Shown: one piece after another, positions 1-8,034 of the stretch
How positions within the stretch are numbered: position 1 is the stretch's first letter
Layout: the number at the start of each line of letters is the position of its first letter
Source of the DNA: Deltaproteobacteria bacterium
GTDB taxonomy: Bacteria; Desulfobacterota_C; Deferrisomatia; Deferrisomatales; JACRMM01
Direction: 5' to 3'
Assembly: GCA_016218905.1 (NCBI GenBank)
Contig: JACRCS010000051.1
Location: 1 to 18,976, forward strand
DNA: 18,976 bases
Position numbers and translations under genes: made by a program
The notes under the pieces: generated by a model
The model's input: only the letters and a program-made list of their open reading frames with translations
Database searches by the model: none
What the model was told of the DNA's origin: nothing

Positions 1-1629
1 AGGCGTGGCGAAGCCGAAGGAGGCCGCCACGGTCAGGGCGAAGAGGAAGGGCAGCGGGCTCGCGTCGAGCGTGACCGCGGTGGCCTTGGCGATGGGAAAG
101 ACGAGGGCCGCGGCCGCGTTGTTGGTGAGGATCTCGGTGAAGACCATCGAGAGCAGGTAGATCGCCGCCAGGTTCGCGAGCGGACTCTGGCCCGCAAAGC
201 CCATGATCACTTCGGCAATCATCTGAGCGGCGCCCGAGACCTCCATGGCCTTGCCGAGCCCCAGCGCCGCACCGATGGCGATCAGGACCTGCCAGTTGAC
301 GTTCCTGCGAACCACCGTGGTCCGGCAGCACCGGCATATCAGCATCAGCCCCGCGGCCAGCACCGAGGCGCGGAGCATGTCGAGGAGGCCGAGGGAGGCC
401 AGGAGGACCAGGCCGGCGAAGATCGCGAGCGAAGCCCACGCCCGGTCGTGCCGGGGAGGGTTCGAGTTCTCCAGTTGGCTCACGAGGTAGAAGTCCCGGC
501 AGTCTCTCTGCTGATCCAGGAACTGCGGCCGCGCCTCCAGCAGCAGAGTATCTCCCGCCCGTAGCCGGATGTTTCCGATCTTCTCCTGAATGCGCTGGCC
601 GTTGCGGGCCACCGCGAGCACGACGGCATTGTACTGGGTGCGGAAGCGGGACTCCCGGATCGTCTTTCCGAGCTGCGGGAAGGTGTCCGAGACCACGGCC
701 TCGATGAGCGTCCGGGTGGACCGGGGACCGTCGAGCTTGAACACCTGATCCGTGGCGGGAGTCAGCCCCCTCGTCTTCTGGAGATCGAGAACGGACCCGA
801 TGATGCCGGCGAAGAGGAGCCGGTCGCCGCCCTGGAGCACTTCCTGGGGGGCCACGGCGGGGAGCACGCCTCCGTTGCGCTCGATCTCCACGATGTACGC
901 GCCGGGCAGGTGTCGAAGCCCCGCGTCCTCGATCGTCTTCCCGACGAGGCCGCTCCCGCCCTCTACCGTCATCTCGAAGGTGTACTCGCGCGGATCCGAG
1001 GCGAGGCTGACGGGCGAGATCCGCTCCGGAAGCAGTCTCCTCCCGAACAACAGGAGAAAGCCGAGCCCGGCGGCGGCGCACGGGAGGCCCACCCACGCGA
1101 GGTCGAACATCCTCATCCCCTTCATGCCCGCTGCCAGCATCAACCCGTTCACTACGAGGTTCGTGCTCGTGCCGATGAGGGTGACGACGCCTCCCAGGAT
1201 GGAGGCGTAGCTCAAGGGAAGCAGGAGCCGCGACGGCGAGAGCCGGTTCTTCTTGCACCAGTCGAGGACGACGGGGAGGAGCATCGCCACCAGCGGCGTG
1301 TTGTTGATGAAGGCGCTCAGGAGCGTGGTCGGGATCATCATCCGCGCCTGGGCGAGCTTGACCGAAGACGTGCGGCCGAGGATCCTCGGCACGACGAGCG
1401 AGAAGGCGCCGGTCTCGCTCAGGCCCGTCGCGACGACGAACAAGACGCCGACCGTGATCATGCCCTCGTTCGCGAAGCCGGCGAGCGCCTGGGACGGGTT
1501 GAGCACGCCGGTCAGCAGCAGGAGGCCGAGCCCGCCGACGAGAACCGTATCCGCGGCGATCTGGGTGAAGGCCAGCAGACCGAAGACCAGGGCCACGGTT
1601 GCGAGGGTGATCCACGCTGGGTAGGACAC
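1..1629 (-). CDS. SLC13/DASS-family anion permease with two TrkA-C domains (3' end cut by window)
   Basis: This gene is predicted to encode an inner-membrane Na+-coupled anion transporter of the SLC13/DASS (ArsB/NhaD superfamily) type. Reading the minus strand from a GTG at 1629, preceded by GGAGGAG, gives 543 open codons that run off the window at position 1. The N-terminal half is hydrophobic and has the family motifs INNTP (residues 108-112) and GTSTN (153-157). A soluble insert at about residues 207-376 holds two TrkA-C (RCK_C) repeats, and hydrophobic segments resume at about 395. The reading ends in AASFGFATP, which in this family is followed by an IGYQTN-like motif, so only roughly the last 40-50 residues should be missing. 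It lies 94 bp downstream of the sigma-54 regulator on the same strand and may be cotranscribed. Some SLC13 proteins with TrkA-C domains carry sulfate, and the neighbours favour that substrate here. The family call is firm; the substrate is inferred. Confidence 0.9.
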   Translation of the reverse strand, partial: MSYPAWITLATVALVFGLLAFTQIAADTVLVGGLGLLLLTGVLNPSQALAGFANEGMITVGVLFVVATGLSETGAFSLVVPRILGRTSSVKLAQARMMIPTTLLSAFINNTPLVAMLLPVVLDWCKKNRLSPSRLLLPLSYASILGGVVTLIGTSTNLVVNGLMLAAGMKGMRMFDLAWVGLPCAAAGLGFLLLFGRRLLPERISPVSLASDPREYTFEMTVEGGSGLVGKTIEDAGLRHLPGAYIVEIERNGGVLPAVAPQEVLQGGDRLLFAGIIGSVLDLQKTRGLTPATDQVFKLDGPRSTRTLIEAVVSDTFPQLGKTIRESRFRTQYNAVVLAVARNGQRIQEKIGNIRLRAGDTLLLEARPQFLDQQRDCRDFYLVSQLENSNPPRHDRAWASLAIFAGLVLLASLGLLDMLRASVLAAGLMLICRCCRTTVVRRNVNWQVLIAIGAALGLGKAMEVSGAAQMIAEVIMGFAGQSPLANLAAIYLLSMVFTEILTNNAAAALVFPIAKATAVTLDASPLPFLFALTVAASFGFATP

Positions 1630-1723
1630 GGCTCCTCCAATCCGGCGCGCTGCCCGGAGACGGCGTGCCGAGCTTCCGGCGAACCGAGAGCATCCTTTCG
1701 CTCCGGGGCTCGGCGTCTTCGGG

Positions 1724-3286
1724 TCAGCTTCTTCCGTTCTCTCCGCTACGCGCGGCCTTGTAGCGGCTCCAATCGATCCTCAGTCTGCGCATGCGGGCCC
1801 GGAGCGTGTGCGGGTTCATCTGCAGCAGGGCGGCGGCACCCTGGGCCCCCTCGATACGCCCGCGCGTGCGGACCAGGGCGAGCTCGATGTGGGCGCGCAT
1901 GGCCCCGTCCAGACTCGGAAAGTCAGTCCCGCCGCCTGCCGGTCCGGGAGGCTCCGGCTTCGGCCCGACGGGCGTCTGGGCCGTGACGCCCAGCGCCGCG
2001 CCCACCTCGAGGCGGCGCCCGTCCCCCAAGATGGCGGCGCGCTCGATCACCGCGGCGAGCTCCCGCACGTTTCCCGGCCACGCGTAGCCGACCAGGAGGG
2101 CGATGTCCTCCGGGGAGGGCACCAGCGGCGCAAACCCGAGCCGTTTGCCCGCGCGCCAGGCGAACTGGGCCGCCAGGGCCGGGATGTCCTGGATCCGCTC
2201 GCGCAGCGGCGGCAGACGGATTGGGAAGACGCCGATCCGGTACCAGAGATCCTGGCGAAACTCGCCGCGCGCGACCATGGCAGGGAGATCGGCGTGCGTA
2301 GCGGCGATCACCCGGACGTCCACCATCACCGTGCGCTGGGCACCGACCCGATCCAGGGAGCCGTCCTGAAGGATGCGGAGGAGTCGCACCTGGGCGGCGG
2401 CCGGCAATTCGGCGATCTCATCGAGGAAGAGGGTTCCACCGTCCGCCCGCTCGAACCAGCCCTTCCGGGCGGTGATGGCGCCCGTGAAGCTGCCCCTCTC
2501 GTGCCCGAAGAGCTCCGAATCCACGAGCTCCGGTGGACTCGCGCCGCAGTTCACGCGGACGATGGGACCGTCGGCCCGGCGGGAGCGGGCGTGGATTCGC
2601 CGCGAGATGACTTCCTTGCCGGTGCCCGTCTCCCCTAGGAGGAGGACGGGCGCGTCGGTGCCCGCGACCTGATCGACCCGTTCGATGACTTCTCGAAGTC
2701 CGCTCTCAGACCCGATGAGGGAGTCGGCGATGTCCTGGCGCTCGAGCCGGGAGAGCAGGGCCCTCTTGTCGGCCTCCACGGCGTCCCGGTGCCGTTCCAG
2801 GTCCTGCAGGCGCTCGGCGTTTCGCAGCACGAAGGCAAGAGGCTCGAGAAGTTCTCGGACGAGGCGGACGTGTTCGTCGGTAAAGCCGGGTTCGGCTCGA
2901 GCCAGGAGCAGCACGCCCACGGGCCCGTCCTCCACGGCGAGGGGCCCGGCCAACACTTCTGCCCCGAGGTCCGAAGGGACGAGCGCTGCCGGCCCTCCCT
3001 TCGGACGATCCGGAGGAAGCCGGCAGACGCGCCCCTCCCGACACCAGCTCGCGATCTCCCGTACATCGGCCGAAGTCAGCTCGGTTCGTGGGGGCGGCAG
3101 GCCCGGAAGGGGGCTGCGCAGCTCCTGTTCCAGCGTCTCGAGCCGGCCCACGCGGGCGTCGAACCTGCGAATCACGAGAGCGTCGAAGGGGATCCGCTCT
3201 CCGATCAGCCGCCCGATGCGGGCGAGGGAGTCGCCCGGTTTGGCGCCCCGCCCCACCTCTTTCCAGACTTCCAGGACGAGCTGCAT
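1724..3286 (-). CDS. Sigma-54-dependent transcriptional activator (GAF - AAA+ - HTH)
   Basis: This 520-residue protein is a bacterial enhancer-binding protein that remodels sigma-54 RNA polymerase. Residues about 1-170 look like a GAF-type ligand-sensing domain, and no phospho-receiver domain is visible. A short linker leads to the AAA+ domain, with Walker A GETGTGKE at 218-225, the sigma-54 contact loop as GSFTGA at 265-270 (usual form GAFTGA), Walker B FLDE at 287-290, and the WPGNVREL motif near the end of the module. The C-terminus (about 475-510) has a Fis-like helix-turn-helix with the sequence NPHTLRARMRRL. It is divergent from the sulfate operon, whose promoter is a strong -24/-12 element, so it is the obvious activator of that operon. 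The signal it senses (a sulfur metabolite such as APS, sulfite or O-acetylserine) cannot be read from sequence. The ATG at 3286 was chosen because it gives a complete GAF start. Confidence 0.93.
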   Translation of the reverse strand: MQLVLEVWKEVGRGAKPGDSLARIGRLIGERIPFDALVIRRFDARVGRLETLEQELRSPLPGLPPPRTELTSADVREIASWCREGRVCRLPPDRPKGGPAALVPSDLGAEVLAGPLAVEDGPVGVLLLARAEPGFTDEHVRLVRELLEPLAFVLRNAERLQDLERHRDAVEADKRALLSRLERQDIADSLIGSESGLREVIERVDQVAGTDAPVLLLGETGTGKEVISRRIHARSRRADGPIVRVNCGASPPELVDSELFGHERGSFTGAITARKGWFERADGGTLFLDEIAELPAAAQVRLLRILQDGSLDRVGAQRTVMVDVRVIAATHADLPAMVARGEFRQDLWYRIGVFPIRLPPLRERIQDIPALAAQFAWRAGKRLGFAPLVPSPEDIALLVGYAWPGNVRELAAVIERAAILGDGRRLEVGAALGVTAQTPVGPKPEPPGPAGGGTDFPSLDGAMRAHIELALVRTRGRIEGAQGAAALLQMNPHTLRARMRRLRIDWSRYKAARSGENGRS

Positions 3287-3311
3287 CGTCTCCCTTCGGT
3301 GCCCCCGGGAA

Positions 3312-3343
3312 ATATGCTGGGCCGCAGGATTCGGCCAGCATAT
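3312..3343. promoter_or_regulatory. Inverted repeat, candidate enhancer (UAS) of the divergent sigma-54 regulator
   Basis: Arms ATATGCTGG (3312-3320) and CCAGCATAT (3335-3343) are perfect reverse complements separated by 14 bp, with arm centres 23 bp apart, about two helical turns. The repeat centre lies about 107 bp upstream of the -24 GG of the cysT promoter, the usual range for an enhancer-binding protein site. It also sits 26-57 bp upstream of the regulator's own ATG, so it could serve autoregulation. The repeat is seen directly; the bound protein is inferred. Confidence 0.6.
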
Positions 3344-3433
3344 ATAACGGCTTTGCCCGGCAACACCATGAGATTCTCACCCCCGCCCACCGGAAGCGAC
3401 GGAAAATCGCGCTCTTAGGCCGTTCTTTGCCCC

Positions 3434-3449
3434 GGGCATAAGCGTTGCA
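3434..3449 (+). promoter_or_regulatory. Sigma-54 (-24/-12) promoter of the cysTWACDN operon
   Basis: The 16-mer GGGCATAAGCGTTGCA matches the sigma-54 consensus TGGCAYRNNNNTTGCW at every defined position except the first T. GG (3435-3436) and GC (3447-3448) are separated by exactly 10 bp. Transcription would begin near 3460, leaving a leader of about 120 nt before cysT. A dedicated sigma-54 activator gene is divergent from it. Confidence 0.75.
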
Positions 3450-3459
3450 ATGCTAGCAC

Positions 3460-3578
3460 GGGCTTGGGGGGACCGCCGCCAGGAGGCCGGTTCCTCCGGC
3501 CGAGGCCACGACGTGGCCAAGTGGAATCGAATCGCGACCGTCCTCTTGCGGCGGCCGAGGAACCCAGTGAGGTCGGAA
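3460..3578 (+). other. Structured 5' leader of the cys operon
   Basis: Two adjacent stem-loops can be drawn in the predicted leader: GGCCGG/CCGGCC with a 5-nt loop (3485-3501), and the near-continuous palindrome ggccacg-a-cgtggcc (3504-3518). No U-tract follows, and no known SAM or other sulfur riboswitch consensus was recognised. A role in mRNA stability or attenuation is possible but unsupported. Confidence 0.3.
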
Positions 3579-4418
3579 ATGCTCCCACTCCGAAAGCACG
3601 CACCCAACGTCCTCCCCGGCTTCGGTCCGACCCTGGGGTTCTCGCTCGCGTACCTGAGTCTGATCGTCCTGGTGCCGCTCACCGCGTCATTCTTCGCCGC
3701 GCACGAGAAGGGGTGGGAGTACTTCTGGAAGACCATCGTTTCACCGCGCGTCACGGCCTCGTACTGCTTGAGCTTCGGAGCCTCCCTGGTCGCGGCGGGA
3801 CTGAACGGTGCGTTCGGTTTCCTCGTCGCGTGGATGCTCGTCCGCTACCGGTTCCCGGGCAGGCGTCTCGTCGATGCCCTCGTGGACCTCCCCTTCGCCC
3901 TCCCGACCGCGGTGGCGGGGATCGCCCTCACGACCGTCTACTCGGGGAACGGGTGGATCGGCAGAGTCCTGGAGCGGGCGGGCGTCCGCGTCGCCTTTAC
4001 CCGGTTGGGCGTGCTCGTCGCTCTCATCTTCGTCGGGCTGCCGTTCGTCGTCCGTACGGTCCAGCCCGTGCTCGAGGACCTGGACGCCGAAATGGAAGAG
4101 GCCGCGGCGAGCCTCGGAGCGGGCTGGTGGCGGACCTTCCGGGAGGTGCTCTTCCCGCCCCTCTGGCCCGCGCTGCTCACGGGCTTCGCGTTGGCCTTCG
4201 CCCGGGCGGTCGGGGAGTACGGTTCCGTCGTCTTCATCTCGGGAAACCTGCCGTACAGGACCGAGATCACTCCGTTCATGATCATCACGAAGCTCGAGCA
4301 GTACGATCTCGCCGGAGCGGCCGCCGTCGCGGTCGCGATGCTCGCCGTCTCCTTCAGCCTGCTCGTGGGGATCAACTTCCTCCAGGCGTGGGCGCGCCGG
4401 CGTCACGCCGCATCGTGA
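3579..4418 (+). CDS. cysT: Sulfate ABC transporter permease subunit CysT (CysU)
   Basis: This protein is one of the two inner-membrane permeases of the sulfate/thiosulfate ABC importer. The predicted 279 residues match the usual length of about 277. It has about six hydrophobic segments and the ABC-contacting EAA loop ([21 protein letters not shown]), followed by a [21 protein letters not shown] stretch typical of CysT. The ATG at 3579 is preceded by GAGG at suitable distance. The longer frame beginning with ATG 3450 is unlikely because that ATG lies inside the predicted sigma-54 promoter and would precede the transcript start. It is the first gene of the sulfate operon, and the cysW start follows 8 bp after its stop. 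No periplasmic sulfate-binding protein gene accompanies it in this window. Confidence 0.95.
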   Translation: MLPLRKHAPNVLPGFGPTLGFSLAYLSLIVLVPLTASFFAAHEKGWEYFWKTIVSPRVTASYCLSFGASLVAAGLNGAFGFLVAWMLVRYRFPGRRLVDALVDLPFALPTAVAGIALTTVYSGNGWIGRVLERAGVRVAFTRLGVLVALIFVGLPFVVRTVQPVLEDLDAEMEEAAASLGAGWWRTFREVLFPPLWPALLTGFALAFARAVGEYGSVVFISGNLPYRTEITPFMIITKLEQYDLAGAAAVAVAMLAVSFSLLVGINFLQAWARRRHAAS

Positions 4419-4426
4419 GGCGCACG

Positions 4427-5317
4427 ATGGCTGGGGGACCTCCTCGGAGGAGCGGCGCGGATCGCCCGGCCGTTCCCGCCCTCGGTGAACCCGCCGGGGT
4501 GCGGTGGCTGGTCATCGCCCTCGGACTCGGCTTCCTCGCGCTCTTCCTCTTCGTTCCGCTGGCGGTGGTCTTCTTCGAAGCCCTGAAGAAGGGGCTCCAT
4601 CAGTACTGGGAGGCGATCCGCGACCCCTATGCGCTGGCGGCCCTGCGGCTGACGCTCCTCGCCGCGACGATCTCGGTCGCCATGAACGCCACCTTCGGGG
4701 TCGCAGCCGCCTGGGCCATCTCGAAGTTCGACTTCCGCGGGAAGAGCGTTCTCGTCTCCCTCGTGGACCTCCCCTTCTCCGTCTCTCCGGTGGTCTCGGG
4801 CCTCGTGTATGTGCTCGTCTTCGGGCGACACGGCTGGCTCGGCCCGTGGCTCGCCGAGCGGGGGGTTCAGGTCATCTTCGCCGTACCGGGCATCGTCCTC
4901 GCGACGGTGTTCGTCACGTTCCCGTTCGTGGCCCGCGAGCTCATCCCTCTCATGCAGGCACAGGGGACCGAGGACGAGGAGGCCGCCCTCGTGCTCGGAG
5001 CGAGCGGTTGGCAGACCTTCTGGAGCGTGACCCTGCCCAACGTCAAGTGGGGGCTCCTCTATGGAGTGACGCTCTGCAGTGCGCGCGCGATGGGGGAGTT
5101 CGGCGCCGTCTCCGTCGTCTCCGGGCACATAAGGGGCTTGACCAACACGCTGCCGCTCCACGTCGAGATCCTCTACAACGAGTACAACTTCACCGCGGCG
5201 TTTGCCGTTGCGTCCCTCCTCGCCCTGATCGCTCTCGTGACCCTGGCCGCCAAGACCCTCGTCCAGTGGCGGGCCGGCCGTGACTTTTCGGAACGGGTCG
5301 TGCCCGAGAAGCCCTGA
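4427..5317 (+). CDS. cysW: Sulfate ABC transporter permease subunit CysW
   Basis: This is the second membrane permease of the sulfate importer, predicted at 296 residues against about 291 for the classic CysW. A basic, proline-rich N-terminus of about 25 residues precedes the first membrane segment ([23 protein letters not shown]). The EAA loop is present as [22 protein letters not shown], and [19 protein letters not shown] is the CysW-type block after it. ATG 4427 has GTGAGG upstream and was preferred. An in-frame GTG at 4415 overlapping the cysT stop by 4 bp is the alternative, and either would give translational coupling. CysW pairs with CysT to form the pore energised by CysA. Confidence 0.95.
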   Translation: MAGGPPRRSGADRPAVPALGEPAGVRWLVIALGLGFLALFLFVPLAVVFFEALKKGLHQYWEAIRDPYALAALRLTLLAATISVAMNATFGVAAAWAISKFDFRGKSVLVSLVDLPFSVSPVVSGLVYVLVFGRHGWLGPWLAERGVQVIFAVPGIVLATVFVTFPFVARELIPLMQAQGTEDEEAALVLGASGWQTFWSVTLPNVKWGLLYGVTLCSARAMGEFGAVSVVSGHIRGLTNTLPLHVEILYNEYNFTAAFAVASLLALIALVTLAAKTLVQWRAGRDFSERVVPEKP

Positions 5318-5369
5318 CGGGGCGCCGGGGGAGAAGAGCGACAGAAGGGCCCAGCAGCAGAGGCATCCT

Positions 5370-6473
5370 ATGAGCATCGAGATCAGGGACATCCGAAAGT
5401 CCTTCGGCAGCTTTGAGGCGCTGAGGGGTGTCAGCCTCGACGTCGCGACCGGAGAACTCGTCGCGCTCCTCGGACTCTCCGGATCGGGGAAGACCACGCT
5501 CCTGCGGATCATCGCCGGCCTGGAGACCCCGGACGCCGGCTGCATCCGCTTCCACGGTGAGGAGGCGACGGGGTCGAGCGTCCGGAGCCGCGGGGTGGGC
5601 TTCGTCTTCCAGCACTACGCGCTCTTCCGTCACATGACCGTGGCCCAGAACGTGGGGTTCGGACTCCGGGTGAGGCGGATCCCACGGAAGGAGCGGGCGG
5701 AGCGAGTCTCCGAGCTCCTCCAACTGGTGGGGCTCGCTGGGTTTGAGGACAGGATGCCGAGCCAACTTTCGGGCGGCCAGAGGCAGAGGGTGGCGCTGGC
5801 GAGGGCCTTGGCGCCCCGGCCGCGTCTCCTCCTGCTCGACGAGCCGTTCGGCGCCGTCGACGCGAAGGTCCGCGAGGAACTGCGCCGGTGGCTCCGGCGC
5901 CTGCACGACGAGGTCGGGCTCACTTCCCTGTTCGTGACCCACGACCAGGAGGAGGCGCTCGCGGTGGCGGACCGGGTCCTGGTGATGCACCAGGGCAGGG
6001 TGGAGCAGGCCGGCACTCCACAGGAGATCCTCGATTCCCCGGCGACCGAGTTCGTCGCCCGGTTCCTGGGGGAGGCGAACGTCTTCGACAGCACGGCGCA
6101 GGGCGGGAAGGCGCCGGTGGGAGCGCTCCTCGTCCCTGCGGGGCCGTGGGCGGACGGGACGCCCCTCCGGCTCGTCATCCGCGCCTATGACTTGAAGTTC
6201 TGGCGTGAGGAGCCGGGCGTCGCGACGGTGGAGCGACTGACCCTCCTCGGAGACCGAGTCAAGGTGGAAGCCCGCGTGGACGGAGCGGGGCCCCTCTTCG
6301 CCCAGTTTCCGCGGCGGAGCAGCCTCCTCCACGGCGTGGAGCCCGGCTGCCGGATCCAGGTGGAGGTGACCACTGCCCGGGCCTACCCTCGAGATCGGGA
6401 AACGAGGGCCGAAGCGGCGTGTTTCGAAGCCGTCGCCCTGAGCCGGGAAACTGGCTTCCCCTCGGCGGCATGA
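5370..6473 (+). CDS. cysA: Sulfate ABC transporter ATP-binding protein CysA
   Basis: This cytoplasmic ATPase drives the CysTW sulfate permease. At 367 residues it matches the normal family length of about 365. Visible motifs are Walker [10 protein letters not shown] (residues 35-43; the usual second residue is Pro), the Q-loop ([14 protein letters not shown]), the signature LSGGQRQR (133-140), Walker [16 protein letters not shown] with Asp157-Glu158, and the H-loop [11 protein letters not shown]-terminal TOBE-like regulatory region follows from about residue 235. The start at 5370 ([13 protein letters not shown]) matches the conserved N-terminus and has AGAGG upstream; an in-frame ATG at 5280 lies inside cysW and was rejected. 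It sits 52 bp after cysW and 51 bp before cysC. Confidence 0.95.
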   Translation: MSIEIRDIRKSFGSFEALRGVSLDVATGELVALLGLSGSGKTTLLRIIAGLETPDAGCIRFHGEEATGSSVRSRGVGFVFQHYALFRHMTVAQNVGFGLRVRRIPRKERAERVSELLQLVGLAGFEDRMPSQLSGGQRQRVALARALAPRPRLLLLDEPFGAVDAKVREELRRWLRRLHDEVGLTSLFVTHDQEEALAVADRVLVMHQGRVEQAGTPQEILDSPATEFVARFLGEANVFDSTAQGGKAPVGALLVPAGPWADGTPLRLVIRAYDLKFWREEPGVATVERLTLLGDRVKVEARVDGAGPLFAQFPRRSSLLHGVEPGCRIQVEVTTARAYPRDRETRAEAACFEAVALSRETGFPSAA

Positions 6474-6524
6474 ATGGGCTAGATTGATGCCTCCGCCGTA
6501 AGGGTCAGACGAGACGGAGCTTTC

Positions 6525-7130
6525 ATGAGGGTGGTCGCAGAGAACCTGGTATGGCAGGAGCGAAGACTGACGAAGAGCGACTACCGCCGCCGTAACGGGC
6601 ACCGATCGCTCCTCTTCTGGTTCACGGGCCTCTCCGGCGCCGGAAAGTCTACGTTGGCCCACGCCGTCGAGGAGGTGCTCTTCCGGCGAGGCGTGTACAC
6701 GTACCTCCTGGACGGCGACAACGTCCGCCAGGGGCTGAACCGCGACCTCGGTTTCAACGCCGAAGACCGGCAGGAGAACATCCGCAGGATCGGAGAGGTC
6801 GGGAAGCTCCTGGTCGACGCGGGGCTCGTCACCCTGGCCGCCTTCATCTCGCCTTTCCGCTCCGACCGCGACCGCGTGCGCCAGCTCCTGCTCCCCGGCG
6901 AGTTCGTCGAGGTGTACGTCCGGTGCGACCTGGGCACCTGCGAGGCGAGGGACCCCAAGGGTCTGTACAAAAAGGCCAGGGCGGGTGGCATCCCGGAGTT
7001 CACCGGCATCTCCAGCCCCTACGAGGAGCCGGTGAACCCGGAGCTCGTCGTCGACACCTCCAGCCAATCCCTGGAGGAGTCGGTGGGGCAGGTGCTCGGC
7101 TATTGGGAGGCGCAAGGATCTATACTGTGA
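6525..7130 (+). CDS. cysC: Adenylylsulfate (APS) kinase CysC
   Basis: This 201-residue cytoplasmic enzyme phosphorylates APS with ATP to give PAPS, the universal sulfuryl donor. All canonical motifs are intact: P-loop GLSGAGKST (35-43), [16 protein letters not shown] (62-77), the NIRRIGEV helix (85-92), FISPFR (107-112, with Ser109 at the phospho-serine position known in the E. coli enzyme), and the [12 protein letters not shown]...FTGI lid. The length equals that of stand-alone CysC enzymes. ATG 6525 follows an ACGGAG site. Its stop overlaps the cysD GTG by 4 bp (GTGA), so the two are probably translationally coupled. Its presence matters because the APS-kinase-like domain fused to the downstream CysN looks inactive; this copy is then the working PAPS-forming enzyme. 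Confidence 0.95.
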   Translation: MRVVAENLVWQERRLTKSDYRRRNGHRSLLFWFTGLSGAGKSTLAHAVEEVLFRRGVYTYLLDGDNVRQGLNRDLGFNAEDRQENIRRIGEVGKLLVDAGLVTLAAFISPFRSDRDRVRQLLLPGEFVEVYVRCDLGTCEARDPKGLYKKARAGGIPEFTGISSPYEEPVNPELVVDTSSQSLEESVGQVLGYWEAQGSIL

Positions 7131-8032
7131 ACACGACGCTGACGCACCTGAAGCAACTGGAAGCCGAGAGCATTCACATCATCCGAGAGGTGGCCGCCGA
7201 GTTCGAGAACCCGGTCATGCTCTACTCCGTCGGCAAGGACTCGACGGTGATGCTGCAACTGGCTCTCAAGGCCTTCCATCCCGGTAAGCCGCCCTTTCCC
7301 CTGATGCACGTGGACACGACCTGGAAGTTCCAGGACATGTACCGCTACCGCAATCGGATGGTGGAGCGCCTCGGTCTCGAGCTGATCGTCTACGTGAACG
7401 AGGAGGGGTTGGCCCAGGGCATCGGACCGATCACGCACGGCTCCAAGAAGCACACGGACGTGATGAAGACGGAGGCGCTCAAACAGGCGCTCGACAAGTA
7501 CAGGTTCGACGCGGCCTTCGGCGGTGCCCGAAGGGACGAGGAGAAGAGCCGCGCCAAGGAGAGGGTCTACTCGTTCCGGGACCGGTATCATCGGTGGGAC
7601 CCGAAGAACCAGAGGCCGGAGCTCTGGAACCTCTACAACAGCGAGGTGAACAAGGGGGAGTCGATCCGCGTCTTTCCGCTCAGCAACTGGACCGAGCTCG
7701 ACGTCTGGCAATACATCTACCTGGAAGACCTCCCGATCGTGCCCCTCTACTTCGCCGCGGTGCGTCCTGTCGTCGAGCGCGACGGGACACTCATCATGGT
7801 GGATGACGAACGGCTCGTGCTGGAGCCGGGGGAAGAGCCCATGATGAAGCGGGTGCGTTTCCGGACGCTCGGCTGCTATCCCCTCACCGGGGCCGTCGAA
7901 TCGAATGCCACCACCCTACCGGACATCATCCAGGAGATGCTGCTCACGAAGACTTCCGAGCGGCAGGGGCGCGTGATCGACTTCGACCAGTCCGGCTCGA
8001 TGGAGGAGAAGAAGAAGGAAGGGTATTTCTAG
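7127..8032 (+). CDS. cysD: Sulfate adenylyltransferase small subunit CysD
   Basis: CysD is the catalytic subunit of ATP sulfurylase. With CysN it makes APS and pyrophosphate from sulfate and ATP, coupled to GTP hydrolysis. The predicted 301 residues agree with the E. coli protein (302). The N-terminal [19 protein letters not shown] helix, the PP-loop SVGKDS (34-39) and [21 protein letters not shown], plus the C-terminal [18 protein letters not shown] block, are all characteristic. Translation most likely begins at GTG 7127 within the 4-bp overlap with the cysC stop; the ATG at 6923 in the same frame lies deep in cysC. The stop is 2 bp before cysN. Confidence 0.95.
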   Translation: MNTTLTHLKQLEAESIHIIREVAAEFENPVMLYSVGKDSTVMLQLALKAFHPGKPPFPLMHVDTTWKFQDMYRYRNRMVERLGLELIVYVNEEGLAQGIGPITHGSKKHTDVMKTEALKQALDKYRFDAAFGGARRDEEKSRAKERVYSFRDRYHRWDPKNQRPELWNLYNSEVNKGESIRVFPLSNWTELDVWQYIYLEDLPIVPLYFAAVRPVVERDGTLIMVDDERLVLEPGEEPMMKRVRFRTLGCYPLTGAVESNATTLPDIIQEMLLTKTSERQGRVIDFDQSGSMEEKKKEGYF

Positions 8033-8034
8033 CA

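Noticed and set aside
1630..1723. Separate sigma-54 promoter for the SLC13 permease in the 94-bp gap
   Set aside because: The only GG-N10-GC spacing on the minus strand lacks CA and TT, and CGGCACG is not followed by a GC at the right distance.
910..1986. Plus-strand open frame of 358 codons over the SLC13 permease and regulator
   Set aside because: It is antisense to conserved membrane-protein and regulator motifs, and its composition (Arg/Asp/Glu-rich, no domain) is that of a shadow frame.
3287..3430. Sigma-54 promoter for the regulator gene on the minus strand
   Set aside because: No GG-N10-GC pair with acceptable flanks was found; only a TATATA box without a good -35 is visible, so no promoter was called.
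3450..3578. ATG 3450 as the start of cysT
   Set aside because: The ATG overlaps the -12 region of the sigma-54 promoter and precedes the predicted transcript start; ATG 3579 gives normal CysT length and a ribosome site.
6476..6491. Possible -24/-12 promoter before cysC (GG-N10-GC)
   Set aside because: Only about 7 of 12 defined positions match, CA and the first T of TTGC are missing, and the 51-bp gap fits continued operon transcription.
5190..7115. Long open frame on the minus strand (641 codons) across cysW, cysA and cysC
   Set aside because: It is antisense to three clearly recognisable genes, has a low-complexity charged and proline-rich composition and resembles no family; GC-rich sequence gives such shadow frames.
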